From: Bacillus sp. AFS073361
Lineage (GTDB): Bacteria; Bacillota; Bacilli; Bacillales; Cytobacillaceae
DNA: 64,000 nt
Direction of reading: 5' to 3'
NCBI RefSeq assembly: GCF_002567005.1
Contig: NZ_NUZU01000007.1
Location: 123,414-187,413, forward strand
Part shown: one piece after another, positions 26,159 to 35,484 of the stretch
Position numbering within the stretch: position 1 is the first letter of the stretch
Layout: every line of letters begins with the position of its first letter
Translations under genes and position numbers: made by a program
The notes under the pieces: generated by a model
Databases searched by the model: none
The model's input: the letters and a program-made list of their open reading frames with translations, nothing else
What the model was told of the DNA's origin: nothing

Positions 26159-27148
26159 GTGAAAAAGTGGTTATTGGTTTTTTGTTCATTGATGTTGCTA
26201 GTTGCATTAGCAGCGTGTGGGAAAGAGGATGCAGCAAGTACTGCTAAGGATGGGAAGTCGTCTGAGTCATTGAAAGTGACACTGCCAACCTGGACAGGGT
26301 ACGGTCCGTTATTTTTAGCAAAAGAAAAGGGCTTTTTCAAAAAGAATGGGATTGATGTGGACCTTTCCATTGTAGAAGGATTAGGAGAACGTAAACAAGC
26401 ATTAGCCAGTGGGAAAATTGATGGGATGGCAACGGCACTGGATGTCCAAGTGTCCCTGGCAGCATCTGAAATTCCTGTCCAAGTAGTTTGGTTATTAGAT
26501 GATTCTTACGGCGGGGACGGGATTCTCGTAAAAAATGGAATTAATAGTGTAAAAGATTTAAAGGGCAAACAAGTAGCATTTGAGGTAGGTTCAACTAGCC
26601 ATATGTTAGCACTGCAAGCATTAAAACAAGGCGGATTAACTGAAAAAGATGTACAAGTCGTGCAAATGTCTGCCGGTGATGCCGGTGCTGCTTTTGCCGC
26701 TGGTAAAGTGGATGCAGCTGTTACATGGGAGCCTTGGTTATCAAAGGGAGCAGAAGCAAACGGTAAAGTTTTATTAACAACTAAAGATTTATCTGGAATC
26801 ATTGTTGATACGGTCAGCTTTAAAGAAGATGTAATCAAAAACCGTCCGAAAGATGTGAAAGCTTTTGTTAAGGCGATGGGCGAAGCCATGACGTATTGGA
26901 AAGAACATGAAAAAGAAGCCAATGAAATTATGGCAAAAGGTTTAAATATTGATGTGAAAGAATTTGAAGGAACGGTTACTGGTTTGAAATTCTTCTCGAA
27001 AGAAGATAATGAAAAGTTATTTGGGACAGAAAGCGCTAAAGGTTCCATCTATCAATCTACAGAAAATGCGATTTCGTTTTATAAGGATCAAAAACTTCTT
27101 AAAACCGAGCCAAAAGCAGAAGATATTATCAATCCGAGTTTCCAATAA
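26159..27148 (+). CDS. ABC transporter substrate-binding lipoprotein (taurine/sulfonate/nitrate type)
   Basis: 329 residues. A lipoprotein signal ends in LAAC with Cys20 for lipid attachment outside the membrane. The mature part is the NMT1/SsuA-like fold: TWTGYGPLFLAKEKGFFKKNGIDVDLSIVEG...KQALASGKIDGMATALD, then VAFEVGSTSHMLALQALKQGGL and AVTWEPWLSKG. Relatives bind taurine, alkanesulfonates, nitrate or pyrimidine precursors. The start is GTG. A hairpin (27187-27235) separates it from the permease gene, which would make the binding protein the most abundant component, as is common. Confidence 0.88.
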   Translation: MKKWLLVFCSLMLLVALAACGKEDAASTAKDGKSSESLKVTLPTWTGYGPLFLAKEKGFFKKNGIDVDLSIVEGLGERKQALASGKIDGMATALDVQVSLAASEIPVQVVWLLDDSYGGDGILVKNGINSVKDLKGKQVAFEVGSTSHMLALQALKQGGLTEKDVQVVQMSAGDAGAAFAAGKVDAAVTWEPWLSKGAEANGKVLLTTKDLSGIIVDTVSFKEDVIKNRPKDVKAFVKAMGEAMTYWKEHEKEANEIMAKGLNIDVKEFEGTVTGLKFFSKEDNEKLFGTESAKGSIYQSTENAISFYKDQKLLKTEPKAEDIINPSFQ

Positions 27149-27186
27149 TGATAAGGTTTAAGTTAGTTTAAGGATTCACTTTAAAC

Positions 27187-27235
27187 AGCCTGACTTATGA
27201 GATGTTTTATTTAACCTCATCAGTTAGGCTTTTTT
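27187..27235 (+). terminator. Intra-operon hairpin/partial terminator
   Basis: AGCCTGACTTATGAG pairs with CTCATCAGTTAGGCT with one mismatch, followed by six Ts. It lies between binding protein and permease. Confidence 0.6.
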
Positions 27236-27265
27236 ACAAAATAGACACATAAGAAGGTGAAAAAA

Positions 27266-28063
27266 TTGATCACAAAATTGTTTACTCCTAATAAGGAAAT
27301 ACCCAAAGTATTTTATACTTCCGCGGGCTTTATCACATTTATTATTTTTCTATTAGTTTGGTCAGTACTTAGTTACGGACAGTTCGTGAATCCATTATTC
27401 CTTCCGACTCCTACTGCCGTATTATCTACCGCGGTGGATATGTTTGTAAATGGTCAAATTCTTTCAGATATTGGGATCAGTTTTACCAGGGTTCTGTTTG
27501 GATTTCTTGCTGCAGCCATTATTGGTATACCGCTTGGGATCTTAATGGGCTCACTAAGGATTATGGAGGGTGCTTTTGAACCAATCATTGGTTTCATTCG
27601 TTATATGCCGGCATCTGCTTTTATTCCCTTACTGATTCTTTGGATTGGACTTGGTGAGACAGAAAAAATGAGTGTTATTTTCCTTGGAACGTTTTTTCAG
27701 CTGACGTTGATGATTATGGACGTCACCAAGAATGTTCAAAATGATTTAGTTGATGTTTCCTATACATTAGGGGCAAAGAAGGCACAAGTGTTTACCAAAG
27801 TTATCCTCCCTGCTTCCTTACCGGGAATTGTTGATACCCTCCGGATTACGTTCGGCTGGGCTTGGACCTATTTAGTGGTTGCTGAAATTGTTGGTGCATC
27901 TAGCGGTTTAGGATATATGATCATGCAGGCTTCTCGTTTTCTGCAGCCAGATAAAATCATTGTCGGAATCTTGATTATTGGTATCCTCGGGCTGATTACA
28001 GACATTCTCTTTAAAGCCATATATAAGGCTTCGTTTTCTTGGATGAGAAAGGATGGTTTTTAA
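27266..28063 (+). CDS. ABC transporter permease (SsuC/TauC-like)
   Basis: 265 residues with about six membrane helices. The cytoplasmic coupling loop reads DVSYTLGAKKAQVFTKVILPASLPGIVDTLRITFGWAWTYLVVAEIVGASSGLG, the EAA-type signature of sulfonate/taurine/nitrate permeases. AGAAGGTG sits 5 bases before TTG 27266; the GTG at 27257 overlaps that site and is less likely. The gene ends directly against the ATPase gene, so the two are translationally coupled. Confidence 0.88.
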   Translation: MITKLFTPNKEIPKVFYTSAGFITFIIFLLVWSVLSYGQFVNPLFLPTPTAVLSTAVDMFVNGQILSDIGISFTRVLFGFLAAAIIGIPLGILMGSLRIMEGAFEPIIGFIRYMPASAFIPLLILWIGLGETEKMSVIFLGTFFQLTLMIMDVTKNVQNDLVDVSYTLGAKKAQVFTKVILPASLPGIVDTLRITFGWAWTYLVVAEIVGASSGLGYMIMQASRFLQPDKIIVGILIIGILGLITDILFKAIYKASFSWMRKDGF

Positions 28064-28921
28064 ATGGTAACACCTCAATTGAGTGTTAAAGAAAAGGAAA
28101 AAATAGTTGTACCAAACCAGAAAGAATCTCTTTTAAATATGACTGGGACCCCGAAATTAGAAATTAAAGAGGTTGGAAAAGTTTTTAAAACAAAAAAAGG
28201 TGAAACGACCGCATTGGAAAAAACATCCTTTTCGATTGAGGAAGGGGAATTCGTTACGATTTTAGGACCTTCGGGCTGTGGGAAGTCAACCGTTTTAAGG
28301 ATTGTTGCAGGGTTAGAAGAAGCAACTTCCGGCCAAGTACTCCTTGATGGGCAGGAAATCCATGGTCCAGGACCTGATCGCGGAATGGTATTTCAATCGT
28401 ACACATTATTTCCATGGTTATCAGTGAAAGACAATATTACCTTTGGGTTAAAGCTAAAGGGTGTTTCTCAAAAAGAGAGAGACGATATTGCTAGACACTA
28501 CTTGCAATTAATCGGTTTAGAAGGATTTGAAAATCATTTTCCGATTCAGTTATCCGGTGGGATGAAACAACGTGTTGCAATTGCTCGAGCGCTGGCAAAC
28601 GATCCAAAGATTCTATTAATGGATGAACCGTTTGGGGCATTGGATGCCCAAACACGAAACATCATGCAAGAAGTGCTCTTGAAAGCATGGGAAGAGTCGA
28701 AGAAGACAATTCTGTTTATCACTCATGATGTTGATGAGTCGATCTTTTTAGCAGATTCGGTATATGTTATGACGGCAAGACCAGGACGTTTAAAGAAAAG
28801 AATCCCGATTGCATTGGAGCGGCCAAGGGATTTCAGTGTGAAAACAACTGCAGAGTTTGCCGAGTACAAAGAGGGATTATTATCATTGATTCGAGATGAA
28901 ACGTTAAAAGCAATTAAATAA
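28064..28921 (+). CDS. ABC transporter ATP-binding protein (SsuB/TauB-like)
   Basis: 285 residues. Walker [10 protein letters not shown] (68-76), signature [15 protein letters not shown], Walker [13 protein letters not shown] and the switch His in [15 protein letters not shown] are all intact, and [17 protein letters not shown] near the end is typical of the taurine/nitrate group. About 28 extra N-terminal residues precede the domain. The ATG follows the permease stop with no gap; AAGGATGG lies within the end of the permease gene. It powers the importer encoded by the two genes before it. Confidence 0.9.
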   Translation: MVTPQLSVKEKEKIVVPNQKESLLNMTGTPKLEIKEVGKVFKTKKGETTALEKTSFSIEEGEFVTILGPSGCGKSTVLRIVAGLEEATSGQVLLDGQEIHGPGPDRGMVFQSYTLFPWLSVKDNITFGLKLKGVSQKERDDIARHYLQLIGLEGFENHFPIQLSGGMKQRVAIARALANDPKILLMDEPFGALDAQTRNIMQEVLLKAWEESKKTILFITHDVDESIFLADSVYVMTARPGRLKKRIPIALERPRDFSVKTTAEFAEYKEGLLSLIRDETLKAIK

Positions 28922-28967
28922 AACAGCAATTTTCAGAGTTAAGGAATTTGAATACGGAGGTCAAAGT

Positions 28968-30290
28968 ATGGATAACAAATGGGATCACCTCGTGAAAAAT
29001 ATGCCAAATCGACTGGCACCAAGCATGGCAAAGGATCATCCAAATCTACCGGTGGTGAAAGAGGAAGGCTGTTATTATTTTGGAGTGGATGGAAAGAAAT
29101 ATCTTGATTTTACCTCTGGAATTGCGGTAACAAATGTTGGACACCGTCACCCTAAGGTAGTCCAAGCAATTAAGGATGCTGCCGATGGATTGATGCATGG
29201 TCCTTCTGGGGTAATTATGTATGAGTCCATTTTACGATTGGCCGATGAACTCGCCGAAATTTTACCAGGAGAACTTGATTGCTTTTTCTTTGCCAATAGT
29301 GGGACAGAAGCTATCGAAGGAGCACTTAAACTAGCAAAATATGTAACCAAACGCCCGTATGTTATTTCCTTTACCGGTTGTTTTCATGGTCGTTCGTTAG
29401 GTGCATTAAGTGTGACTACATCGAAAAGCAAATATCGGAAATTCATCCAGCCATCTGGTCTTACCTATCAAGTACCCTATGCGAATGTTAAAGAGAGTCC
29501 AGAAGGTATGGATCCAGAGACGTATGTGATTGAGAAATTAGAAAAAGATTTCGCGTCATTATTTAGTCATCAAGTAACACCGGAAGAGGTAGCCTGTGTT
29601 ATTTTAGAACCGGTGCTCGGTGAAGGCGGTTATGTTGTTCCGCCGAAGGGCTGGTTAAAGAAAGTTCGAGAAATTTGTGACCGCCATAATATTTTACTAA
29701 TATTTGATGAAGTTCAAACCGGATTTGGCCGTACCGGTCAATGGTTCGCAGCTCAAACCTTTGATGTTACTCCTGATATTATGGCCATCGCTAAAGGAAT
29801 TTCCAATGGCTTGCCGCTTAGCGCAACGGTTGCTTCCGCTGAATTAATGAAACAATGGCCGCTCGGAAGCCACGGAACGACTTTTGGGGGTAATCCGATT
29901 GCTTGTTCTGTTGCACTGGCTACCTTGGAAGTGATGAAAGAAGAAAACCTTCTTGAAAACACTAGAAATATGGGGAGTTATGCTGTTCAGGAACTCGAAA
30001 AAATCAAGGAACGACACCCTGTTATAGGAAGCATCCGCGCGGTGGGCTTAATGATTGGAATTGAAATCATTGACCCAGTGACAGGTGGACCGAATGGAGA
30101 AGGATTGTTAAAAATTCTTGATCTTGCTCTTGAAAAGGGGGTACTATTCTACCTTTGCGGAAATCATGGAGAAGTCATTCGAATGATTCCACCACTAGTC
30201 GTCACCAAGGAACAAATTGATGAGGGTCTCCGGATGTTTGATGAAGCATTAACGGAGTATGAAGCAACATTAATGCAGCCAATTAAATAA
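28968..30290 (+). CDS. Class III aminotransferase (GabT-like, PLP-dependent)
   Basis: 440 residues, fold type I. The cofactor sites are visible: [15 protein letters not shown] (phosphate pocket), [30 protein letters not shown] with the PLP-contacting Asp, and the Schiff-base lysine in [13 protein letters not shown]. The family moves omega- or alpha-amino groups (GABA, beta-alanine, taurine, ornithine) to 2-oxoglutarate or pyruvate. As last gene of the sigma-54 operon behind a taurine-type importer, it probably deaminates the imported compound. GGAGGTC precedes the ATG; a terminator follows. Confidence 0.88.
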   Translation: MDNKWDHLVKNMPNRLAPSMAKDHPNLPVVKEEGCYYFGVDGKKYLDFTSGIAVTNVGHRHPKVVQAIKDAADGLMHGPSGVIMYESILRLADELAEILPGELDCFFFANSGTEAIEGALKLAKYVTKRPYVISFTGCFHGRSLGALSVTTSKSKYRKFIQPSGLTYQVPYANVKESPEGMDPETYVIEKLEKDFASLFSHQVTPEEVACVILEPVLGEGGYVVPPKGWLKKVREICDRHNILLIFDEVQTGFGRTGQWFAAQTFDVTPDIMAIAKGISNGLPLSATVASAELMKQWPLGSHGTTFGGNPIACSVALATLEVMKEENLLENTRNMGSYAVQELEKIKERHPVIGSIRAVGLMIGIEIIDPVTGGPNGEGLLKILDLALEKGVLFYLCGNHGEVIRMIPPLVVTKEQIDEGLRMFDEALTEYEATLMQPIK

Positions 30291-30302
30291 TCAATAATAA
30301 AG

Positions 30303-30335
30303 TTGGTCGCCAATTCATGTTGGCGACCTGTTTTA
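30303..30335 (+). terminator. Terminator of the sigma-54 operon
   Basis: GGTCGCCAA (30305-30313) and TTGGCGACC (30320-30328) form a perfect stem, followed by TGTTTTAA. Confidence 0.75.
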
Positions 30336-31157
30336 ATGAAAAAATATCCCATTATGCATTGATGTCATATAATAGTCGAGTGCTTTGCTTCTTGCCCTAT
30401 CTAATTTTTCAGGATTGTGATATGAAAAGTATTTTAAGATGAAATCACTGTAACCAAGCTTGTTTAAAAGGTACAAAACATTATTGGGGATCATCATTTC
30501 TTCTGGGTTTTCTAAGTCAATCACAAAGGAATAATAGTCATTACTTTTATTGTCCTTGCTATAGCAAAGAAAACAGGGGAGTTTCCGATTGGAAATCAGA
30601 TACTTTTCGAGAATGTAGGAAGTGATCCTACCTTGGAAATGAATCATTTCTTTGGGGATTAGCGGAAAATACTGCCTACAAATTTCTTCTGTGGTAAGTG
30701 CTAGATTAACATATTCATTGCTATATAAATTATATCTTCTTAGGTTCTGGACCTGATTTAGACTAGGATGCAGGTTCTTCCGTCCATAGAAAGTGGTAAT
30801 TCTAAATAATTTTTCCGTGTTTTCGTAAGTAAAGACTATATCATTATCAATGGACCCAATGCCATGTGCTAACTGGTCAATTCGATAAGAACAATTTCGA
30901 AAAATGATTTCCAATGATTTTTGCAAAGAGTCTAGACAGATGATCGGGCCAACTCTTTCGTTCCATCGTTTGAGCGCATGATTGTCTATTAAAATCGGTT
31001 TGGAAGGACAAAGGATATTTTTTGTGTCTTTATAGTTGTTCATTTGTTCATAAAGTATATTTATATTTTTAATCTTTATTGTAAAAGGATACCCTTCAGC
31101 CTTAATGATTTTTATATATTTTGGTTTTAATAAGCGATTAATAATATAACTTCTCAT
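30333..31157 (-). CDS. Hypothetical protein with an HxxxRWxER motif
   Basis: 274 residues, soluble, rich in Ile, Asn and Tyr, with AT-rich codon use. I do not recognise the family. The central segment DNHALKRWNERVGP (His60, Arg64, Glu67, Arg68) followed about 50 residues later by FRITTFYGRKNLH looks like the HAxxRxxER...TVY pattern of small DUF4258-like or nuclease-related domains, but that is only a visual analogy. AAAGGAGGG upstream makes the gene convincing. It is a single gene converging on the aminotransferase. Confidence 0.6.
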   Translation of the reverse strand: MRSYIINRLLKPKYIKIIKAEGYPFTIKIKNINILYEQMNNYKDTKNILCPSKPILIDNHALKRWNERVGPIICLDSLQKSLEIIFRNCSYRIDQLAHGIGSIDNDIVFTYENTEKLFRITTFYGRKNLHPSLNQVQNLRRYNLYSNEYVNLALTTEEICRQYFPLIPKEMIHFQGRITSYILEKYLISNRKLPCFLCYSKDNKSNDYYSFVIDLENPEEMMIPNNVLYLLNKLGYSDFILKYFSYHNPEKLDRARSKALDYYMTSMHNGIFFH

Positions 31158-31338
31158 TTTGCCCTCCTTTATTGATTTTTCAGTTTACTTTAGATACTTT
31201 CATTATATCAGACACAATTAACTAATATTGGAATGTAACAAAATAAAAATTTTATTCATGTGTATCTGAATCTAAATGGACAATTCCACTTTGATAATGT
31301 AGGTTTAGGTTCATATCGAAGTGTTAAGGAGGTTTCAA

Positions 31339-31899
31339 ATGGACAGTAAAACGAAATGGAATAATAAATATAAAGAACGGATGATTGACTTAAAAGACCC
31401 TATACCAAATCCAAGACTAGAAAACTTTTCAGGGTATCTAAATGGAGGTACTGCACTTGATCTTGCGTGTGGCCTTGGAGGGAACAGTTTGTTCCTTGCG
31501 TGTATGAATTATCACGTTCAGGCTGTTGATATTTCGGATGTTGCGATTGACTTTATTAAGGAACGTGCTGCACAGAATCATCTCAAAATTCAAGCAGAAG
31601 TTTGTGATCTAACTGATTTGAATAATCCTAACTGGACCAACCATACTTATGATATTATTGTTATTTCCTATTACCTTGATCGTTCACTTTTCCCGATTGT
31701 TAAAAGCGTAGTTAAAGAGGGAGGATATTTTTTTATGGAGACCTTCTACCAATCACCGGGAACCGAAAATCAAGGAGTGTCTAGTCAATATAAACTTCTC
31801 CCCAATGAGTTATTGGCTGAATTTGGAGATTGGACGATTCATTTTTTTGAAGAAAATGAATCGGCAGGCCGGCAAACCATATTTTGTCAGAGGGAATGA
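31339..31899 (+). CDS. SAM-dependent methyltransferase, TehB-like
   Basis: 186 residues, class I Rossmann methyltransferase. Motif I is GGTALDLACGLGGNSLFLA and the following acidic loop is VQAVDISDVAIDFI; the DIIVISYYLDRSLFPIVKSVVKEGGYFFMETF stretch resembles tellurite-resistance TehB-type enzymes. The methyl acceptor is unknown. AAGGAGGT precedes ATG 31339. It is followed by another methyltransferase 73 bp downstream, unrelated in detail. Confidence 0.82.
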   Translation: MDSKTKWNNKYKERMIDLKDPIPNPRLENFSGYLNGGTALDLACGLGGNSLFLACMNYHVQAVDISDVAIDFIKERAAQNHLKIQAEVCDLTDLNNPNWTNHTYDIIVISYYLDRSLFPIVKSVVKEGGYFFMETFYQSPGTENQGVSSQYKLLPNELLAEFGDWTIHFFEENESAGRQTIFCQRE

Positions 31900-31972
31900 T
31901 GACAAAATAACAAAATTAGTTACTTGTAAAAGTGTTATGTAAACTTTATAAACTTGTTTGGAGTGGAGAATT

Positions 31973-32566
31973 TTGAGTCAATTATTTGCCAATTGGTATG
32001 ATTTTTTTATGAAACCGTTGGAGAAAAAGAAGTTTAAGAGAATTCGTGAGGAACTCCTAGCGAAGGCAACGGGGAGCGTTCTTGAATTAGGGTCGGGTAC
32101 TGGGATTAATTTTCCTTTATATAAGGAAGATGTTATAGTAACTGCGATAGAACCGAGTCAGCACATGATTGAGCGATCATTAACTAAACACGGGCAAGCA
32201 GTTGTCCCCATTGAAATCGTACAGGCAAGTGCAGAAGAACTGCCCTTTGCTACGGATTCTTTTGACACCGTTGTGGCGACACTTGTATTTTGCACTATTC
32301 CCAATCCGGAAAAAGCCATTATCGAAATGAAACGTGTTTGTAAACCAGGTGGGAAGATCCTTCTATTTGAGCATGTTAAAATGCAAAATCGGTTCCTATC
32401 CTCACTTCAGAACTGGCTGACTCCAGCGTGGAAAAAAATTTGTGATGGGTGCCATTTAAACAGGAACACCTTAGAGTTACTAAGGAATAAAGAAATACCT
32501 ATTATTCTAGTGCATCAATATTATCGGGATTTATTTGTTTTTGCAGAAGCAGAAAATAGGAAATAG
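31973..32566 (+). CDS. Class I SAM-dependent methyltransferase (UbiE/PmtA-like)
   Basis: About 198 residues. Motif I is VLELGSGTGINFPLY, then AIEPSQHMIERS, the acidic adenine site VQASAEELPFATDSFDTVVATLVFCTIPNPEKAIIEMKRVCKPGGKILLFEHV, and a C-terminal GCHLNRNT segment. Close relatives methylate phospholipids, quinones or small molecules. The start is taken as TTG 31973, with GGAGTGGAG upstream. A hairpin at 32580 follows. Confidence 0.82.
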   Translation: MSQLFANWYDFFMKPLEKKKFKRIREELLAKATGSVLELGSGTGINFPLYKEDVIVTAIEPSQHMIERSLTKHGQAVVPIEIVQASAEELPFATDSFDTVVATLVFCTIPNPEKAIIEMKRVCKPGGKILLFEHVKMQNRFLSSLQNWLTPAWKKICDGCHLNRNTLELLRNKEIPIILVHQYYRDLFVFAEAENRK

Positions 32567-32579
32567 GGCTTAAAAAAGG

Positions 32580-32631
32580 AGGCTGCTACAGGTTATACAT
32601 GGTAACCATGTAGGAGCAGCCTGTTACTTTT
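32580..32631. terminator. Hairpin between converging genes
   Basis: AGGCTGCT (32580-32587) pairs with AGCAGCCT (32615-32622), with a second palindrome ACATGGTAACCATGT inside; a weak T tail follows. Confidence 0.55.
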
Positions 32632-32660
32632 AAGCCACTAGTTCCGTGCCCCCTATTTTT

Positions 32661-32954
32661 TTAATCCTTAATATCAACATTTCCATCTTCATCAATTTCG
32701 ATGGTTGTATAGCTTTTAAAGGTGTCAATATTGGTGATTTCATGCGGAACAACGCTTGCAAAGCTCTCCATGTATGGCTTGTACACTTCAGGATCTTTGA
32801 CGAGATGGTAGAAATTGACTCTTCTTCCATCTTTCATATCAGTCATTCTCAGTAAAAATCGATCCCCAAATTGCCCTTTAAACCACTCTCTTGCTTCCTC
32901 ATGACTAGTGAATTTAGGCATTTGATTAGGATCAATAGAATAATCTTGATTCAT
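32661..32954 (-). CDS. Hypothetical 97-residue protein
   Basis: A small, charged, soluble protein with a mixed alpha/beta look: SHEEAREWFKGQFGDRFLLRMTDMKDGRRVNFYHLVKDPEVYKPYME, ending in an acidic EIDEDGNVDIKD. AGAGGTG upstream supports the start. No family is recognised and the neighbours give no clue. Confidence 0.65.
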   Translation of the reverse strand: MNQDYSIDPNQMPKFTSHEEAREWFKGQFGDRFLLRMTDMKDGRRVNFYHLVKDPEVYKPYMESFASVVPHEITNIDTFKSYTTIEIDEDGNVDIKD

Positions 32955-33128
32955 TTACAAAAGCACCTCTTTCCAATAAATTGCCACTTTTATTATTCCC
33001 CATTGATATAAAAATTATTGTTTTTCAAAAGTTTATAGGAAAAATACAACAGATCACATTACTATGGTAAATTTAAAGAGTGAATTTTAGGTCAGAATGA
33101 TTTATACAAATGTATGGAGGATAGGTTT

Positions 33129-33623
33129 ATGGTAGTTGTAAAATCAGTTACAATCGATGGTGAAAGTATCCATGTTTTTCGAAACGGGATCTACATCTTT
33201 GAATCGAGCTCCGGCTTTACCCTAGAATTGGATTTAATTGTTAGTGAGATTGTTGTAAAAAAATATAAGACCCTTGAAAACGTCATTGTCGAGATAGAAT
33301 TAGAGGATGGTAGAACGATCAATTCCATCATGCATGTGAAAATATTGACTGGCGGATTACCTCAAATAAATTTATTCTGTGAACTCGATGATATTCATGA
33401 CTACGAAGGGTTCACTCGGGTTGGCGAAAATGATGCTTGGTTTCCGAATATAGAAGAGGGCATTACAATAGAAGAAATAAGAAAAATCGAAATGCCCAAT
33501 GAGGACGTTAGTATTAAACTAAATTTACCAATCGACCAGGTCGAATGGATTAAAAAACATAAAAAGAAAAGTTTAAATGAATTATTTCAAAAATTAATTT
33601 ATGAATATTGGGAAAAAGGTTAG
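33129..33623 (+). CDS. Hypothetical 164-residue protein
   Basis: Soluble and beta-rich in the first half (VVVKSVTIDGESIHVFRNGIYIF...IVEIELEDGRTI), with a helical Lys-rich C-terminus (DQVEWIKKHKKKSLNELFQKLIYEYWEKG) that resembles a ribbon-helix-helix or short-helix tail. GGAGG is 8 bases before ATG 33129. I do not recognise the family. It converges on the AEC carrier gene. Confidence 0.6.
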   Translation: MVVVKSVTIDGESIHVFRNGIYIFESSSGFTLELDLIVSEIVVKKYKTLENVIVEIELEDGRTINSIMHVKILTGGLPQINLFCELDDIHDYEGFTRVGENDAWFPNIEEGITIEEIRKIEMPNEDVSIKLNLPIDQVEWIKKHKKKSLNELFQKLIYEYWEKG

Positions 33624-33641
33624 AGAACAACTGCAATTACA

Positions 33642-34577
33642 TTAGTAAAATAGTTTACAAAGAAAATAAAGCAGCGGAACGGTTAGGACACATAATAATG
33701 TCGTTAATAATGTTCCCATAGATGCAAAAAAGGTGTCCGCCCCAAATTTTTGCGAGTAAAGCGAGATGGTTGGCGCGGATGGCATCCCTGAAACAATCAC
33801 CGCAATCACAAGAACTGGATATGGGACAGAAAAAGCCGCAAACGGGAGTAAAAACAGTGGGATAAAGATCAGTTTGGTAAATGCGGATGTCCAAAGATAC
33901 GGATTTTTTAACGACAGGAAAAAGCCTTTGTAACTAACATTTGCGATTAAACAACCAATCAGAATCATTGAAAGTGGGATGGTCATTTTTCCAACACTAT
34001 CCAGCCCTTTAAATACCACTTCAGGCCAACTTAGCGGGGAAATAAATAGAATTAGTCCTGTTAATGTGGAGAGAATTCCAGGATTGAAGAAAATTTTTCT
34101 CCATTTAATCGTTTCTTTATTTTTGCTAAACAGGTAAATTCCATAGGTCCAAATAAGAATCAAATAACACATATTAAACATGGTCAGGTAAAGGATTCCT
34201 TGTTCGCCTAAAAGGATATAACTGACTGCATACCCTATATATCCTTGATTTCCAAAAATAATTAACCCTTCATAGACGCTCTTTTGATCTTCCCGAAGTT
34301 TTGCGTGCTTGCGCATCCAGGCAGCTAAGGAACAGGAAAATGTAAGAATGAAGACGGACATCACGGAAAGCCAAATAAATTCTTTCACCAACGAATTGGA
34401 AAAGGGGATATCCAAGGAAACCAAAATAAGGGCCGGCAAGGTCACATAGAGGATTAACTGTGTTAAGACTTCATTCGCATGGTTGTTAAGAATACCCGTT
34501 TTTCGTAATATAAATCCCAATAAAGCAATGCCATATAGGGTTAACATTTCTAATGAAAATGATAAATCAGAGCTCAT
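33642..34577 (-). CDS. AEC family transporter
   Basis: 311 residues with about ten membrane helices in two 5-helix halves. The pattern GIALLGFILRKTGILNNHANEVLTQLILYVTLPALIL near the N-terminus and FGNQGYIGYAVSYILLGEQGILYLTMFNM, MILIGCLIAN in the middle are typical of auxin-efflux-carrier-type secondary transporters, which in bacteria move malonate, malate or similar anions. GGGGGTGG precedes ATG 34577. No metabolic partner is adjacent. Confidence 0.83.
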   Translation of the reverse strand: MSSDLSFSLEMLTLYGIALLGFILRKTGILNNHANEVLTQLILYVTLPALILVSLDIPFSNSLVKEFIWLSVMSVFILTFSCSLAAWMRKHAKLREDQKSVYEGLIIFGNQGYIGYAVSYILLGEQGILYLTMFNMCYLILIWTYGIYLFSKNKETIKWRKIFFNPGILSTLTGLILFISPLSWPEVVFKGLDSVGKMTIPLSMILIGCLIANVSYKGFFLSLKNPYLWTSAFTKLIFIPLFLLPFAAFSVPYPVLVIAVIVSGMPSAPTISLYSQKFGADTFFASMGTLLTTLLCVLTVPLLYFLCKLFY

Positions 34578-34720
34578 TACATCCACCCCCTGATGATTAG
34601 TTTATTAGAGGTTTACATATAAAGTTCGTTGACCGGTGAAACATACTTTTTCTAAAAGAAAATTTGCGTTACATTTTGATAGAATGATTCGAGAGGTTTG
34701 CATTGGGATGGTGATACAAT

Positions 34721-35443
34721 ATGAAGGAAACAAAAAAACTGCAAGAAGTCGATTTATATAAACCCATTCAAACCTATTTTGTCCGTGAAGGTTATGAGGT
34801 ATATGGTGAGGTGAAGGACTGTGATATTGTTGCAGTCAAGGATGAAGAGATAGTTGTAGTCGAATTAAAGCTCACTTTAAGTGTGGACTTACTTGTCCAA
34901 GCAGCCAAAAGACAGCGGATTACAGATAAAGTTTATGTGGCAATCCCGAAACCAAAGCAACGTTTGAATTCCAAAAAGTGGGCAGAGAAATGCAATTTAA
35001 TTCGCAAGCTAGAGTTGGGATTAATCGTTGTTTCGAGCCCTGGGAAACGCGGAAAAGCTGAAATAATATTTGATCCTTCGCCATTTAAGTATAGAAAAAA
35101 CAAACTAAGGCTCGAATCTATTATAAAGGAAATTAACGGCCGCAGTGCAGACTATAATGTAGGGGGCAGTAATCGGACCAAGATTATGACTGCATATAAA
35201 GAAAATTGTGTCCAGATTGCTTGTAATCTTGAATGTTTGGGTCCATTGTCCCCTAGGATGCTAATTCAATTAGGAACAGGGAAAAATACCTCATCCATTC
35301 TTACGAAAAATTATTATGGTTGGTTTGAAAGAATCAAACGAGGAACCTATGTGATAACGGAAAAGGGGAAAGCAGAGTTAAAAGAATACCCGGAGTTAGT
35401 AAATTATTATTTAACTAGAATAGGTGACGAGAAAGGTACGTAA
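34721..35443 (+). CDS. DUF2161 protein with PD-(D/E)XK nuclease fold
   Basis: 240 residues. The first half carries a D-x12-E-x-K arrangement, Asp35 (KDCDIVAV), Glu48 and Lys50 (VVVELKLT), typical of PD-(D/E)XK phosphodiesterases. The C-terminal half looks like a winged helix (MLIQLGTGKNTSSILTKNYYGWFERIKRGTYVITEKGKAEL). It could be a DNA repair or restriction-like enzyme, but nothing adjacent supports a defence role. The ribosome site is modest. Single gene, with a terminator at 35449. Confidence 0.78.
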   Translation: MKETKKLQEVDLYKPIQTYFVREGYEVYGEVKDCDIVAVKDEEIVVVELKLTLSVDLLVQAAKRQRITDKVYVAIPKPKQRLNSKKWAEKCNLIRKLELGLIVVSSPGKRGKAEIIFDPSPFKYRKNKLRLESIIKEINGRSADYNVGGSNRTKIMTAYKENCVQIACNLECLGPLSPRMLIQLGTGKNTSSILTKNYYGWFERIKRGTYVITEKGKAELKEYPELVNYYLTRIGDEKGT

Positions 35444-35448
35444 GAACA

Positions 35449-35484
35449 TAGGGCTGCCCCAAGATTTCTTGGGACAGTCTTTTA
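35449..35484 (+). terminator. Terminator after the DUF2161 gene
   Basis: GGCTGCCCCAAG pairs with CTTGGGACAGTC (one G-U), followed by TTTTACTT. Its stem resembles the one at 44931-44963. Confidence 0.7.

Noticed and set aside
34721-35443. Restriction or defence system at the DUF2161 nuclease-fold gene
   Set aside because: No methyltransferase, helicase or other defence gene adjoins; the neighbours are a carrier and an oxidase-assembly pair.
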